Source: Sporolactobacillus spathodeae
GTDB lineage: Bacteria > Bacillota > Bacilli > Bacillales > Sporolactobacillaceae
Direction: 5' to 3'
DNA: 64,000 bases
Assembly: GCF_016908935.1 (NCBI RefSeq)
Contig: NZ_JAFBEV010000003.1
Span: 123,637 to 187,636, forward strand
The position numbers were made by a program, and so were the translations under genes. The notes below the pieces were generated by a model. That model ran no database searches. It worked only from the letters and a program-made list of their open reading frames with translations, and was not told the DNA's origin. Shown in pieces: positions 54,640-63,099 of this stretch. The first letter of the stretch is position 1. Every line of letters starts with the position of its first letter.

Positions 54640-54789
54640 TCATAAGTTTCTAAGCGACAAATGCTTGATGAATGCTTTCGCTTCCTGAGCATTGGCGAAG
54701 TTGTCCCAAAGTGTTTACTGCATTTGCTCTGCTGGGATTACTATGAATAATGATTCTTGAGTTCTAAGCAAATTTGCTAAATAAATCAT
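54640..54789 (-). pseudogene. Small gene with an in-frame stop, or relic
   Basis: Reading from ATG 54789 gives MIYLANLLRTQESLF, then IVIPAEQMQ, a TAA at codon 25, then TLWDNFANAQEAKAFIKHL to a TGA at 54640-54642. The protein-like quality continues on both sides of the stop, which one C-to-T change (CAA to TAA) would create, and a terminator follows. There is no ribosome site and no family match, so a remnant of a larger gene is equally possible. Confidence 0.4.
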
Positions 54790-54953
54790 TAAAAACAGGC
54801 GATAGTGAGTCTAAAAAGAGCAAGGAGAGCCAAGCATGGTCCAGCTCTAAAAGCGGGTAGGAAGAGTGGAATGAATTTGTTCTCTCTTTTTGGAATTTTG
54901 TGGTATGATTTAACCGTAAAACAAACACTATTTGATAACATGAGGAGCTTGCT

Positions 54954-55559
54954 ATGGTTCACATGACACGGCAAAATAAAACCTATCGTCTCGTTTTGCT
55001 CAGCATTTTAACAGCAATAATCATTCTGCAAACCTTTGTGCCGATGCTTGGCAATATTCCAATTGGTGTTTTCAGCCTCACGCTGATTCATATTACTGTT
55101 ATTATTACAGCAATCGTGCTCGGTCCGTGGGAGGGGGCACTGATTGGCGGGTTCTGGGGCGTTGGATCTTGTTTGCGTGCTTACCTCTCTCCCTATAGTC
55201 CGATTGAAATGCTGATTTTCACAAATCCATTGGTCGCTGTTCTGCCGCGCGTCCTTGTCGGACTAGCTGCTGGCTATAGCTATCGATTCTTGCGCAAGGT
55301 GAAATTGCCGGATATTCCGTCGATGGCATTGTCGGCAGTATTTGGCGCCGTGACCAATACCGTACTGGTTCTCGGATTGATTTATATTTTCTACAGACAG
55401 CCCTATGCCAATTTTCTCCATGTTAGTTTCTCTGGACTCTTGCCAGCATTACTGCTGATTGTGGTCAGCAACGGAATACCCGAGGCGATTGCTGCCGGTG
55501 TCATTGCTCCGATTGTCTCTAAAGCGCTGCGCCGTGTGGTTCCTGAATCAATAAAATAA
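54954..55559 (+). CDS. ECF transporter S component
   Basis: A 201-aa membrane protein with about six helices. The N-terminal helix LVLLSILTAIIILQTFVPMLG and the region IITAIVLGPWEGALIGGFWGVGS are typical of energy-coupling-factor substrate-binding (S) components for vitamins. The shared ATPase/T module is not in this window. The vitamin cannot be assigned and no riboswitch is seen upstream. GAGGAG precedes the ATG. Confidence 0.82.
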   Translation: MVHMTRQNKTYRLVLLSILTAIIILQTFVPMLGNIPIGVFSLTLIHITVIITAIVLGPWEGALIGGFWGVGSCLRAYLSPYSPIEMLIFTNPLVAVLPRVLVGLAAGYSYRFLRKVKLPDIPSMALSAVFGAVTNTVLVLGLIYIFYRQPYANFLHVSFSGLLPALLLIVVSNGIPEAIAAGVIAPIVSKALRRVVPESIK

Positions 55560-55568
55560 AAGTACAAG

Positions 55569-55597
55569 AAAAGCCCGGCAACGCTGCCGGGCTTTTC
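55569..55597 (+). terminator. Terminator of the ECF S-component gene
   Basis: AAGCCCGGCA-acgc-TGCCGGGCTT plus T-run. Confidence 0.92.
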
Positions 55598-55600
55598 TTA

Positions 55601-55805
55601 AGAGATAAGAATGTATAAGATTTTGCACAAAAAATGGAGCGAAGGCACGAGACGCCTGCGGGAAAAGCGAGCCAAGTGAGACCCCGCAGAATCTTGCCTG
55701 TCTGTGGAGGCTCACGGATCGCCCGCGGCAAGCGAGTAGCCAGAGCGCAATTTTTGCAAAGAAAGACTTGGCTTAGCAAAGTTTTTCTAATAAAGATCAT
55801 AATAG
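55601..55805. repeat. Best-preserved copy of the GC-rich intergenic repeat
   Basis: Starts GATAAGAATGTATAAGATTT right behind a terminator. It contains CTGCGGGAAAAGCGAGCC...GACCCCGCAG (first stem), TGTGGAGGCTCACGGATCGC with CCGCGGCAAGCGAGTAGCC (second stem), AGAGCGCAATTTTTG and AAAGACTTGGC at the right end. I use it as the reference copy. The rest of the gap up to the holin-like gene shows nothing recognisable. Confidence 0.85.
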
Positions 55806-55897
55806 AAAATATGTCCGGATAGACAAGTCTATTCAATTGCCGCATAGAATGATGGAAAAGGTTATTCACACCATCATCTCTTGAGGGAGGTCGCCTG

Positions 55898-56176
55898 ATG
55901 CAAGACGTCCTAATGCTGGCAACAGTTCTGGCGCCTATTTTGACAGGTGCAGTTCAGCTGCTGAAGAAAACTTATCCGATTCCGAAAAACTGGATTCCGC
56001 TCATTGCTCTGTTACTTGGCATCGCACTTGGTTTTTTTTCCACTCCATTTTCTACTTTAGAAACAGCGAGTCGCTTATGGGCGGGAGGAATGGCTGGGCT
56101 CTCATCCACTGGTTTATTTGAATTAGCATTTAACAATCGTAGCGGTACATCAAAGACAAACAGCAAAGGCAAATAA
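55898..56176 (+). CDS. Holin-like small membrane protein (phage A118-type)
   Basis: A 92-aa protein with two to three hydrophobic segments: LMLATVLAPILTGAVQLLKK, then IPKNWIPLIALLLGIALGFF, then SRLWAGGMAGLSSTGLFELA. It ends in a charged Ser/Lys tail. The pattern matches A118-like holins, which permeabilise the membrane for an endolysin. No endolysin or other phage gene is near, so it is either a solitary prophage relic or a domesticated protein. It has GAGGGAGG before the ATG and its own terminator. Confidence 0.75.
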   Translation: MQDVLMLATVLAPILTGAVQLLKKTYPIPKNWIPLIALLLGIALGFFSTPFSTLETASRLWAGGMAGLSSTGLFELAFNNRSGTSKTNSKGK

Positions 56177-56181
56177 AACCT

Positions 56182-56222
56182 CAGTTTGCTTCTTTAAATC
56201 AAAGAAGCAAGCTGTTTTTTTT
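56182..56222 (+). terminator. Terminator of the holin-like gene
   Basis: CAGTTTGCTTCTTT / AAAGAAGCAAGCTG followed by nine T. Confidence 0.92.
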
Positions 56223-56432
56223 TAACCTTGAAGTAAGTGGATGGATGCTATTGCTTGTAAAGACTTAGCACAGGGTGTTCGTCCTCAACGAAAATTAAAG
56301 CAACCGAAATGCATTTCTCTGATGATACGATATGCAAGGGAAGAAGAGGGTGGGGAGAGCTTGTGGATTTATTACCTGACAGCAAGCAAAAAAATTCACA
56401 AATATGACACATTCAGCTATGATTGTATCGTT

Positions 56433-56446
56433 AGAAAACGTTTACA
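56433..56446. promoter_or_regulatory. Possible cre site
   Basis: AGAAAACGTTTACA resembles the CcpA consensus except at the first base. It lies 15 bp before the dehydrogenase start. Confidence 0.35.
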
Positions 56447-56460
56447 AGGGGCGAGAGAAA

Positions 56461-57390
56461 ATGATTAAAAAAATTGCGGTCATCGGTTCCGGCGTCATGG
56501 GATGCGGCATTGCGCAATCATTTGCCGCTCAAGGGTATCCTGTTGCTATCAATGATATTAAACAGGAATTTCTAGACAAAGCGAAGCAAACCATTAGCAG
56601 TCAACTCGATTTTCTGGTTCGTTTTGGGAGTATTTCAATGAAACAGAAGAGTGAGGCGCTCACACGATGCTCGTTTACGACAAATCTTGAACAAGCCGTA
56701 AAAGATGCCGATTGGGTGATCGAGGCTATTCCGGAAGTCATTGAGATGAAGTGGTCGCTCTATGAGAAACTGAATAAACTCGCAGCAACGGATGCGATAC
56801 TCTCATCAAATACCTCTACATTTCCATTGAGTTTGCTGATAAAACCTATCACGCAACGCAGCCGTTTTTTCATTACGCACTTCTTTAATCCAGCCCATCT
56901 TGTTCCATTGGTTGAAATTGTTAAAGGCGAAACAACAGATACAGTACAGGTGGACGAAGTTGTCCGCATGCTCAAGGAAGCAGGCAAGCAGCCGGTTTTG
57001 CTGAAAAAAGAGGTCAATGGTTTTATTGCCAATCGTTTGCAGACAGCCTTGATGCGCGAAGCTTTTGCCTTAATCAGTCAAGGGGTTGCCGATCCACAAG
57101 ATGTTGATCGGGCTGTCACCGAAGGCATCGGCTTCCGATGGGCTTTTCTTGGACCCACAAGAATTGCTGATTTGGGTGGCCTAGATACATGGAAACGTGT
57201 TTTTGATAATATTGCCCCAGATTTGGATAAAAGTACGGGCGCACCTGAATTAATTAATCAGCAAGTGGCTGCTCATTTATTAGGAGCAAAAACAGGAAAA
57301 GGGCTTTATGATTATGATGGGGAAACAGTACATCGGATACTGGAAGAACGCGATCAGGCATTCGTTCAACTTGCAAAGGCAAAATCCTAA
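56461..57390 (+). CDS. 3-hydroxyacyl-CoA dehydrogenase family protein
   Basis: NAD-dependent dehydrogenase of 309 aa. The N-terminal Rossmann motif is IAVIGSGVMGCGIAQSFAAQG. SSNTSTFPLSLL and THFFNPAHLVPLVEIV hold the catalytic Ser/His. The C-terminal domain has NGFIANRLQTALMREAF and a GFRWAFLGP segment. It is slightly longer than 3-hydroxybutyryl-CoA dehydrogenases (about 283 aa), and related L-gulonate or carnitine dehydrogenases are possible. The frame is open from 56404; the ATG at 56461 begins the fold. No other fatty-acid gene is nearby. Confidence 0.82.
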   Translation: MIKKIAVIGSGVMGCGIAQSFAAQGYPVAINDIKQEFLDKAKQTISSQLDFLVRFGSISMKQKSEALTRCSFTTNLEQAVKDADWVIEAIPEVIEMKWSLYEKLNKLAATDAILSSNTSTFPLSLLIKPITQRSRFFITHFFNPAHLVPLVEIVKGETTDTVQVDEVVRMLKEAGKQPVLLKKEVNGFIANRLQTALMREAFALISQGVADPQDVDRAVTEGIGFRWAFLGPTRIADLGGLDTWKRVFDNIAPDLDKSTGAPELINQQVAAHLLGAKTGKGLYDYDGETVHRILEERDQAFVQLAKAKS

Positions 57391-57423
57391 CAGCCTTCAT
57401 TCATAGATGCACATCAATCCTCG

Positions 57424-57450
57424 AAAAAGCGGAGTAATCCGCTTTTTTTT
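57424..57450 (+). terminator. Terminator of the dehydrogenase gene
   Basis: AAAAAGCGGA-gtaa-TCCGCTTTTT. Confidence 0.9.
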
Positions 57451-57591
57451 AATGCACAAAATTTAACAGTATTGCCCCTCGTTTTACTGCAGATAAAACA
57501 AAAGCTTTTGTTAGAATTGGCACGACTTGTCATTCGATCGATCAACAGTTAGAATTAATCCGTTGTTTTTACACGTCAGAATTTGGGATAG

Positions 57592-58488
57592 ATGAAAATG
57601 GAACGGATCAGCAAAAAGGAATATAGTGCACGTTTATTTCAAAAGAACATCTCTCTTTTCAAATGTCCGTATTGCGGTCAGCCATTGCAGATAGAGAATG
57701 AGAAAAGCCTGATTTGTTCAAAGCGCCATACGTTTGATCTAGCGAAACAAGGTTCAGTCAATTTATTAGTGAAACCGTCACACACGGAATATGATCAGGA
57801 GTTATTTGAATGCCGTAGGCGGATGATGCGCGATGTGGGTTTGTTTCGCCCCCTGCTTGAATGGATTTGCGACAGAATCAGGCGAAACCATCAATCGAAG
57901 GAGCTTGCCATTTTAGATGTTGGCTGCGGGGAAGGAACGCATTTGAATCAAATCGTGACCCATTTGCAAGCGATCGGCTACCCGCAAACGTTGGGGGTTG
58001 GTATCGACATTGCCAAAGACGGCGTCACGCAAGCAGCGAAAAGCTATCCAGGGAATTTGTGGCTTGTTGCCGATCTCGCGCATGCGCCTGTGGCCGATCA
58101 GTCGTTCGATATCATACTCAATATCTTATCTCCCTCTCATTATGAATCCTTTCATCGGATTGCGAAAATTGGGGGATGGACGATAAAAGTTGTTCCAGCA
58201 AGCGGTTATTTAAAAGAATTACGGACTTTTTTTCATGGTGAAAGTGAAAAGCAGGCCTATTCCAATGAGTCCGTAATCGCAAATTTTCGTAACCATTATT
58301 CTACGTTTGAAACACACGCGTTAACTTACGAACGGATCTTGTCTGGTCATCAATTATTTGATCTGATGCGGATGACGCCACTCTCTTGGCATGCATCAGA
58401 ATCGAAAAAAAAGGAATGGCTGTCGCAACAAACGTGCACGATCACGGTAGATTTATCAATTTTGATTGGTAAAGAAGGCGATCAATAA
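57592..58488 (+). CDS. rlmA: 23S rRNA (guanine-N1)-methyltransferase, RlmA type
   Basis: A 298-aa methyltransferase. An N-terminal zinc finger (FKCPYCGQ, then LICSKRHTFD) precedes the AdoMet domain with motif I ILDVGCGEGTHLNQI and the ILSPSHYES catalytic-loop region. RlmA enzymes methylate G745 or G748 of 23S rRNA. The Gram-positive (TlrB/RlmA-II) branch acts at G748 and can affect tylosin-type macrolide response. Which base is modified is not decided by sequence alone. The start may be the first or the third codon (both Met). Confidence 0.87.
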   Translation: MKMERISKKEYSARLFQKNISLFKCPYCGQPLQIENEKSLICSKRHTFDLAKQGSVNLLVKPSHTEYDQELFECRRRMMRDVGLFRPLLEWICDRIRRNHQSKELAILDVGCGEGTHLNQIVTHLQAIGYPQTLGVGIDIAKDGVTQAAKSYPGNLWLVADLAHAPVADQSFDIILNILSPSHYESFHRIAKIGGWTIKVVPASGYLKELRTFFHGESEKQAYSNESVIANFRNHYSTFETHALTYERILSGHQLFDLMRMTPLSWHASESKKKEWLSQQTCTITVDLSILIGKEGDQ

Positions 58489-58635
58489 GCGAATAAGTGA
58501 TGGAAACATGAATGGTTTTGAACATTTATCATTGTTTGATGCGATAAATCGCAAATGTAATGAGCGATAATGATTATAATGTATTGATTTTGAATGAAAG
58601 CGTGTTACAATGTAATAGTTGGAGGATCCCAATCA

Positions 58636-59409
58636 ATGCTTGCAGAAGAACGGCAACAATACATTTTAAAGCAGCTCGAAGAAAAGAATGTTATCAAAGT
58701 ACAGGATTTGGTACGATTCCTAGATGCCTCTGAATCGACAATCCGCCGGGACTTGCAGGAACTTGAAGCACGTCATTTGCTTCGAAGACTGCATGGAGGC
58801 GCTTCACTGATCCAACCGCGCAATCAGGAACTGGATATGGAGGAGAAAACCTCCAAAAACATTCAGGAAAAGAAGCAAATCGCTCGCTTTGCTTATCACT
58901 TGATCAAGGAAAATGAGTGCATTTACTTGGATGCTGGAACGACGACATTCGAGATGATCCCTTATTTGGAAGGAATAAATGTAACCGTTGTCACAAATAG
59001 TCCTTTTCATGCAACTGCTTTAGCAAAGCATAATGTCGATTGCTATTTAATCGGCGGTCTGCTGAAAAGGACGACTCAGGCTGTCGTTGGCAGTATCGCG
59101 CAACAAACACTCAACTATTTTCGCTTTGATAAAGTCTTTATCGGGACAAACGGGATCGATGCAGCCATGGGGTTTACAACACCAGATCCGGAAGAGGCAA
59201 GTATTAAAAGAATGGCTATGTCACTTGCTGCACAGCCATTTGTCCTTGCAGACAGTAGTAAATTTTCAGAAGTCGCATTTTGTAAAATGTTCGAACTGAA
59301 TCAAGCGGTTATTATTACCGATGATATCCTGGATGCAACAAGCCGTGCCATTCAAGAGAAGACGAAAGTTATTTGTGTTGCTGATGAGCCAAAAACAGGA
59401 TGGGCATAG
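58636..59409 (+). CDS. fruR: DeoR-family fructose-operon repressor
   Basis: A 257-aa repressor with an N-terminal DeoR helix-turn-helix (VIKVQDLVRFLDASESTIRRDL, then HLLRRLHGGA) and a C-terminal sugar-phosphate sensor (YLDAGTTTFEMIPYL, VFIGTNGIDAAMGFTTPDPEE). It matches FruR of Firmicutes, which responds to fructose-1-phosphate. GGAGG before the ATG at 58636 sets the start; the frame opens 14 codons earlier. TTGATT and TACAAT (16-bp spacer) before it may be the promoter. fruA follows, but fruK does not. Confidence 0.85.
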   Translation: MLAEERQQYILKQLEEKNVIKVQDLVRFLDASESTIRRDLQELEARHLLRRLHGGASLIQPRNQELDMEEKTSKNIQEKKQIARFAYHLIKENECIYLDAGTTTFEMIPYLEGINVTVVTNSPFHATALAKHNVDCYLIGGLLKRTTQAVVGSIAQQTLNYFRFDKVFIGTNGIDAAMGFTTPDPEEASIKRMAMSLAAQPFVLADSSKFSEVAFCKMFELNQAVIITDDILDATSRAIQEKTKVICVADEPKTGWA

Positions 59410-59575
59410 TAAAAAGGGTTAGATTGATCATGCGTTTTTGTCGTTGCAAGTGTATTATCGGGATTTTGTTGCTACTTAATGGGGAAATATAATTTAGGCA
59501 TCAAATTATCTCCTCGTGCGATAAGTGTTCTTTTGTTGTATTACTATTTGAAGAATTGCAGGGAGTGAAATTTCA

Positions 59576-61477
59576 ATGAAGATTACAGATTTAATGATTG
59601 AACGGGCGATGGTCATGGACATGCAGGCTTCGTCCAAGGAAGCGGCTATCGATGAATTGATTGCAAGCCTAGACCGGAACGGACGGATTAATGATCGCGT
59701 CCTCTTTAAGCAAATGATTTTAAAGCGTGAAGCGGAATCAAGTACTGGTATCGGTGAAGGAATTGCAATGCCGCATGCCAAAACAAAAGCGGTAAACGAA
59801 GCAACCGTAGTTTTCGGTCGTAGTAAAAAGGGTATCGATTATGAAGCGCTTGATGGTAAACCGTCACATTTATTCTTTATGATCGCCGCTCCAGAAGGTG
59901 CAGCTGACACACACTTGCAGACGCTGGCAGCGCTATCGCGTCTTCTGATTGATCAGGAATTCGTCGACCAAATCAAAAATGCTGAAACAGCTGCAGAAGT
60001 TGTCAAGCTATTCGATGACCGACAGGCTGAGAAAGAAAAGAAAGAAGAAGCTGCGCCACAGCAGGCAGCGCCAGCAGCAAATGAAAAATTTGTCATCGCT
60101 GTAACAGCATGTCCGACAGGGATTGCGCACACCTATATGGCGGAAGATGCCTTGAAGAAGAAGGCCAAAGAAATGGGTGTTGCAATCCGCGTTGAAACAA
60201 ACGGTTCAGAAGGCGCGAAGAACGTGCTGACTGCTGAAGAAATCGAACGCGCGGCCGGTGTTATTGTTGCAGCGGATAAAAAAGTTGAGATGGCCCGCTT
60301 TGATGGGAAACGCGTATTACAGACACCAGTCAGTGACGGTATTCGCAAACCGGAACAGCTGATTAATAAAGCTTTGAATGGCGATGCACCTGTTTATCAT
60401 GCGGAAAGCAGCGCGTCTTCTGCAGAAGAAAATGAAAGCACAGGGTCTGTTTGGAACAAAATTTATAAAGATCTGATGAACGGTATCTCGCATATGCTAC
60501 CTTTCGTAGTTGGCGGTGGTATTCTTCTTGCTGTGTCCTTCCTGCTTGAATCAACGATTGGGAAGAACAACCCGATTGTGCTGATGCTCGGCAGCATAGC
60601 AGGTGGCGATACGGGTGCCTTCCATTTCCTAATTGCGGTTCTGGCTGGTTATATTGCCTATAGCATCGGCGATCGTCCGGCGCTGATGCCTGGTATGGTT
60701 GGCGGATTTCTGGCAGCTTCTTCCAATGCTGGTTTTCTCGGTGGTCTTGCCGCTGGTTTCCTTGCCGGTTGGATCATTGTTTTCCTGAAAAAGGTTTTCA
60801 AGGGCATGCCGAAGACTTTGGACGGATTGAAACCGATTTTGCTGTTCCCGGTATTTGGCTTGCTCATTACTGGTGCATTGATGTATTTCATTTTTGACCC
60901 GATTTTCAAATGGATTAATCTTGGCTTGATTGGCGGTCTGAATCATCTCGGAACCGGTAATGCAGTTCTTCTTGGCATTGTCCTTGGCGGAATGATGGCC
61001 ATTGATATGGGCGGTCCATTTAACAAAGCAGCCTATACATTTGCCATTGGCGTCTTTACAAGTGGTGCTTCAAATGGTGGTCTTATGATGGCTGCGGTTA
61101 TGGCCGGCGGTATGGTACCACCTCTTGCGATTGCTTTGGCAACCACATTGTTTAAGCACAAGTGGAATGAAGATGAACGTAAGGCTGGATTGACAAACTA
61201 TGTGCTTGGCGCTTCATTCATTACCGAAGGTGCGATTCCTTTTGCAGCTGCCGATCCGATGCGCGTTATCACATCCTGCATTATCGGTTCAGCTATTGCT
61301 GGTGGATTGACACAGTTGTGGAATATTAGCATTCCGGCTCCTCATGGCGGTATTTTCGTTATCCTGCTCAGCAATCATAAGTTGTTGTTTTTGCTTACAA
61401 TTATCATTGGTGCAGTGATATCTGGGTTGATTTTGGGCATTTGGAAAAAACCGTTGGCTGAAAAAGTAGCGAAGTAA
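59576..61477 (+). CDS. fruA: Fructose-specific PTS permease, EIIABC
   Basis: A 633-aa three-domain PTS protein that imports fructose as fructose-1-phosphate. EIIA is at residues 1-145 with the phospho-His in GIAMPHAKT. A Glu/Ala/Pro-rich linker follows. EIIB is at about 170-275 with the phospho-Cys in AVTACPTGIAHTYMAE. EIIC is at about 300-628 with about nine to ten helices. GGGAGTG precedes the ATG. The 166-bp gap after fruR, where fruK normally sits, holds no recognisable remnant of it. Confidence 0.95.
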   Translation: MKITDLMIERAMVMDMQASSKEAAIDELIASLDRNGRINDRVLFKQMILKREAESSTGIGEGIAMPHAKTKAVNEATVVFGRSKKGIDYEALDGKPSHLFFMIAAPEGAADTHLQTLAALSRLLIDQEFVDQIKNAETAAEVVKLFDDRQAEKEKKEEAAPQQAAPAANEKFVIAVTACPTGIAHTYMAEDALKKKAKEMGVAIRVETNGSEGAKNVLTAEEIERAAGVIVAADKKVEMARFDGKRVLQTPVSDGIRKPEQLINKALNGDAPVYHAESSASSAEENESTGSVWNKIYKDLMNGISHMLPFVVGGGILLAVSFLLESTIGKNNPIVLMLGSIAGGDTGAFHFLIAVLAGYIAYSIGDRPALMPGMVGGFLAASSNAGFLGGLAAGFLAGWIIVFLKKVFKGMPKTLDGLKPILLFPVFGLLITGALMYFIFDPIFKWINLGLIGGLNHLGTGNAVLLGIVLGGMMAIDMGGPFNKAAYTFAIGVFTSGASNGGLMMAAVMAGGMVPPLAIALATTLFKHKWNEDERKAGLTNYVLGASFITEGAIPFAAADPMRVITSCIIGSAIAGGLTQLWNISIPAPHGGIFVILLSNHKLLFLLTIIIGAVISGLILGIWKKPLAEKVAK

Positions 61478-61536
61478 TTATGTTGCAATCAGTAAAAGTA
61501 AACCTTAAGTGCTTTTACTGTAAACATACGGAAGAA

Positions 61537-61577
61537 GGGTAATACCTGTCTGTCATGCAGGTATTGCCCTTTTTTTA
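61537..61577 (+). terminator. fruA terminator
   Basis: GGGTAATACCTG / CAGGTATTGCCC followed by seven T. A weaker hairpin AGTAAAAG...CTTTTACT lies just upstream (61491-61520). Confidence 0.9.
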
Positions 61578-61584
61578 AAAAAAA

Positions 61585-61920
61585 ATAAGAATGTATCTAC
61601 GCTTTGGCACACTGATAATATTGGCTACCGTGATGACTAAAAACATTAGGGCCGTTGCTGATGCTTGTTTATTTTGGGGCACAAGACGGGCAGCAAGAAT
61701 CGCGTCAAGGCGAATAGAGAACCGTGTGCGCGTGCGATTAGCACCCGACTCCACATCAGAATACTATATGTGGCAGAAAGCAGTACCAAAATTACCTGTA
61801 CTAAAGATCAACATGAGTAGTATGAGCACGTTTTTTCTGGACATTTTATAAGTTGCGAGCACGATAATCGGAACAAAGAGAAGGGAAAGCTCGTATACTA
61901 AATCAAATCTGGTGAGATTT
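61585..61920 (-). pseudogene. Decayed AraJ-like MFS transporter fragment
   Basis: On the - strand successive frames give pieces of one MFS protein: PIIVLATYKMSRKNVLILL and IFSTGNFGTAF, then a stop or frameshift. In another frame comes SRVLIARAHGSLFA, and in a third ILAARLVPQNKQASATALMF and LVITVANIISVP. Together they follow helices 2 to 5 of arabinose-efflux/AraJ-type exporters in the right order. Both ends are missing and at least two frameshifts are present. The + strand frame over the same bases is a shadow. Confidence 0.75.
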
Positions 61921-62051
61921 CAAAAGGATTCTTTTCTAAGTGAGCAACGCTCTGAGCCACTAAAGAAATTTGGACGTGATTAGGCAAATTGTTGTAAACT
62001 AGAGAAGGATTGATTTATTACATAAGTAAATACAGAGTCAGGTGGGAATTT
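61921..62051. other. Leader of the 6-phosphogluconate dehydrogenase gene
   Basis: No repeat or regulator site is evident. AATTGTTGTAAACT near 61985-62000 may hold a promoter. The Shine-Dalgarno AGGTGGGA directly precedes the ATG. Confidence 0.3.
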
Positions 62052-62951
62052 ATGAGAATCGGATTAGTAGGACTTGGAAAAATGGGCTATAATCTCGCAC
62101 TTAATATGTCAGAACACGACTTTGACGTGCATGCTTTTGATTTATCAGACGAGGCCGTCAAGCGCGTGGCAAAAGAAAACAACATCAGTGGTTATCATTC
62201 ACTTGAAGCATTGGCTGGACGTCTGGAAACACCACGTGTGTTTTGGTTAATGGTACCAGCCGGCGTACCGACGGAAGAGACACTGCAACAGCTGCTCCCA
62301 TTGCTGGATAAGGGCGATATTGTCCTCGATGGCGGCAACTCGCGTTATACCGATTCGTTACGTCATTATGACCAGTGTAAGGAAAAAGGCGTTTCCTTTC
62401 TAGATGTCGGCACATCCGGCGGAATGAGCGGTGCTCGAAACGGCGCTTGTGTGATGGTAGGTGGGGATAAACCTGCATTTGATTATCTTGAACCCTTATT
62501 TAAGGCAATCTCAGTTGAAGACGGTTATCTCTACACCGGAAAAGCAGGTAGCGGCCATTTTCTAAAAATGGTTCATAATGGCGTCGAATATGGCATGATG
62601 CAGTCCCTTGCTGAAGGTTTTGAAGTCCTGCAGAAAAGCGGTTTTGCGTACGATAACGAAGCGGTTGCCAAAGTGTGGAACCATGGCTCAGTTATCCGCA
62701 GTTGGCTCGTTGAATTGCTTCAGGATGCCTTTTCAAAGGATGGCAATTTGGAAGAACTCTCAGGTATTATGGCTTCTTCAGGTGAGGGAAAATGGACGCT
62801 AGAGACGGCACTCGACATGCAGGTGCCAACACCAGTTATTGCCCTTTCCCTGCTGATGCGCTACCGTTCGCTTGAGAGCGATACGTTTGCAGGTAAAGTA
62901 GTCGCGGCATTGCGCAATGAATTTGGCGGCCATGCCGTTGTAAAAAAATAA
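62052..62951 (+). CDS. 6-phosphogluconate dehydrogenase, short NAD-type (GndA/YqeC-like)
   Basis: A 299-aa decarboxylating dehydrogenase. It has MRIGLVGLGKMGYNLALNM (Rossmann), DGGNSRYTDS, FLDVGTSGGMSGARNGACVM, and KMVHNGVEYGMMQSLAEGFE with the catalytic Lys/His/Asn region. It lacks the long C-terminal domain of the 470-residue NADP enzymes and resembles the short type such as YqeC of B. subtilis. It turns 6-phosphogluconate into ribulose-5-phosphate. The start is chosen by AGGTGGGA and the family N-terminus; the frame opens at 62010. Confidence 0.9.
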   Translation: MRIGLVGLGKMGYNLALNMSEHDFDVHAFDLSDEAVKRVAKENNISGYHSLEALAGRLETPRVFWLMVPAGVPTEETLQQLLPLLDKGDIVLDGGNSRYTDSLRHYDQCKEKGVSFLDVGTSGGMSGARNGACVMVGGDKPAFDYLEPLFKAISVEDGYLYTGKAGSGHFLKMVHNGVEYGMMQSLAEGFEVLQKSGFAYDNEAVAKVWNHGSVIRSWLVELLQDAFSKDGNLEELSGIMASSGEGKWTLETALDMQVPTPVIALSLLMRYRSLESDTFAGKVVAALRNEFGGHAVVKK

Positions 62952-63030
62952 TTAGTTCACTCTGTTTGAAAAAATTTACAAAAAAAAGCATTAAATTTAA
63001 CAATCAGCTGGTAAACTGGTCAAGAACCGA

Positions 63031-63053
63031 AGCAATACCCCTGATTGCTTTTT
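63031..63053 (+). terminator. First terminator behind the dehydrogenase
   Basis: AGCAAT-acccctg-ATTGCT followed by TTTT. Confidence 0.65.
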
Positions 63054-63073
63054 AATCCACATCTTATTCCATT

Positions 63074-63099
63074 TCGGGCTGTATCAGCCCGATTTTTTT
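63074..63099 (+). terminator. Second terminator behind the dehydrogenase
   Basis: TCGGGCT-gtatc-AGCCCGA followed by seven T. The rest of the gap to 63263 shows nothing recognisable. Confidence 0.9.

Larger units (their letters stand above)
54377..54953. other. 577-bp gap: TIR-like element, decayed small gene, terminator
   Basis: Holds an inverted repeat (54479-54516), a - strand terminator (54526-54550) and a - strand reading frame broken by one stop (54640-54789), each listed separately. Near the end an extended -10 (TGGTATGAT, about 54899-54907) may drive the ECF gene. No RNA gene is recognised. Confidence 0.4.

Noticed and set aside
56241..56468. 75-codon + frame before the hydroxyacyl-CoA dehydrogenase
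   Set aside because: No ribosome site, no family resemblance, runs through the proposed control region; not supported.
59410..59575. fruK remnant between fruR and fruA
   Set aside because: No kinase-like peptide in any frame; a Cys-rich 20-codon frame from 59430 has no ribosome site.
61591..61851. 86-codon + strand frame behind fruA
   Set aside because: Antisense to the decayed MFS fragment; no ribosome site.
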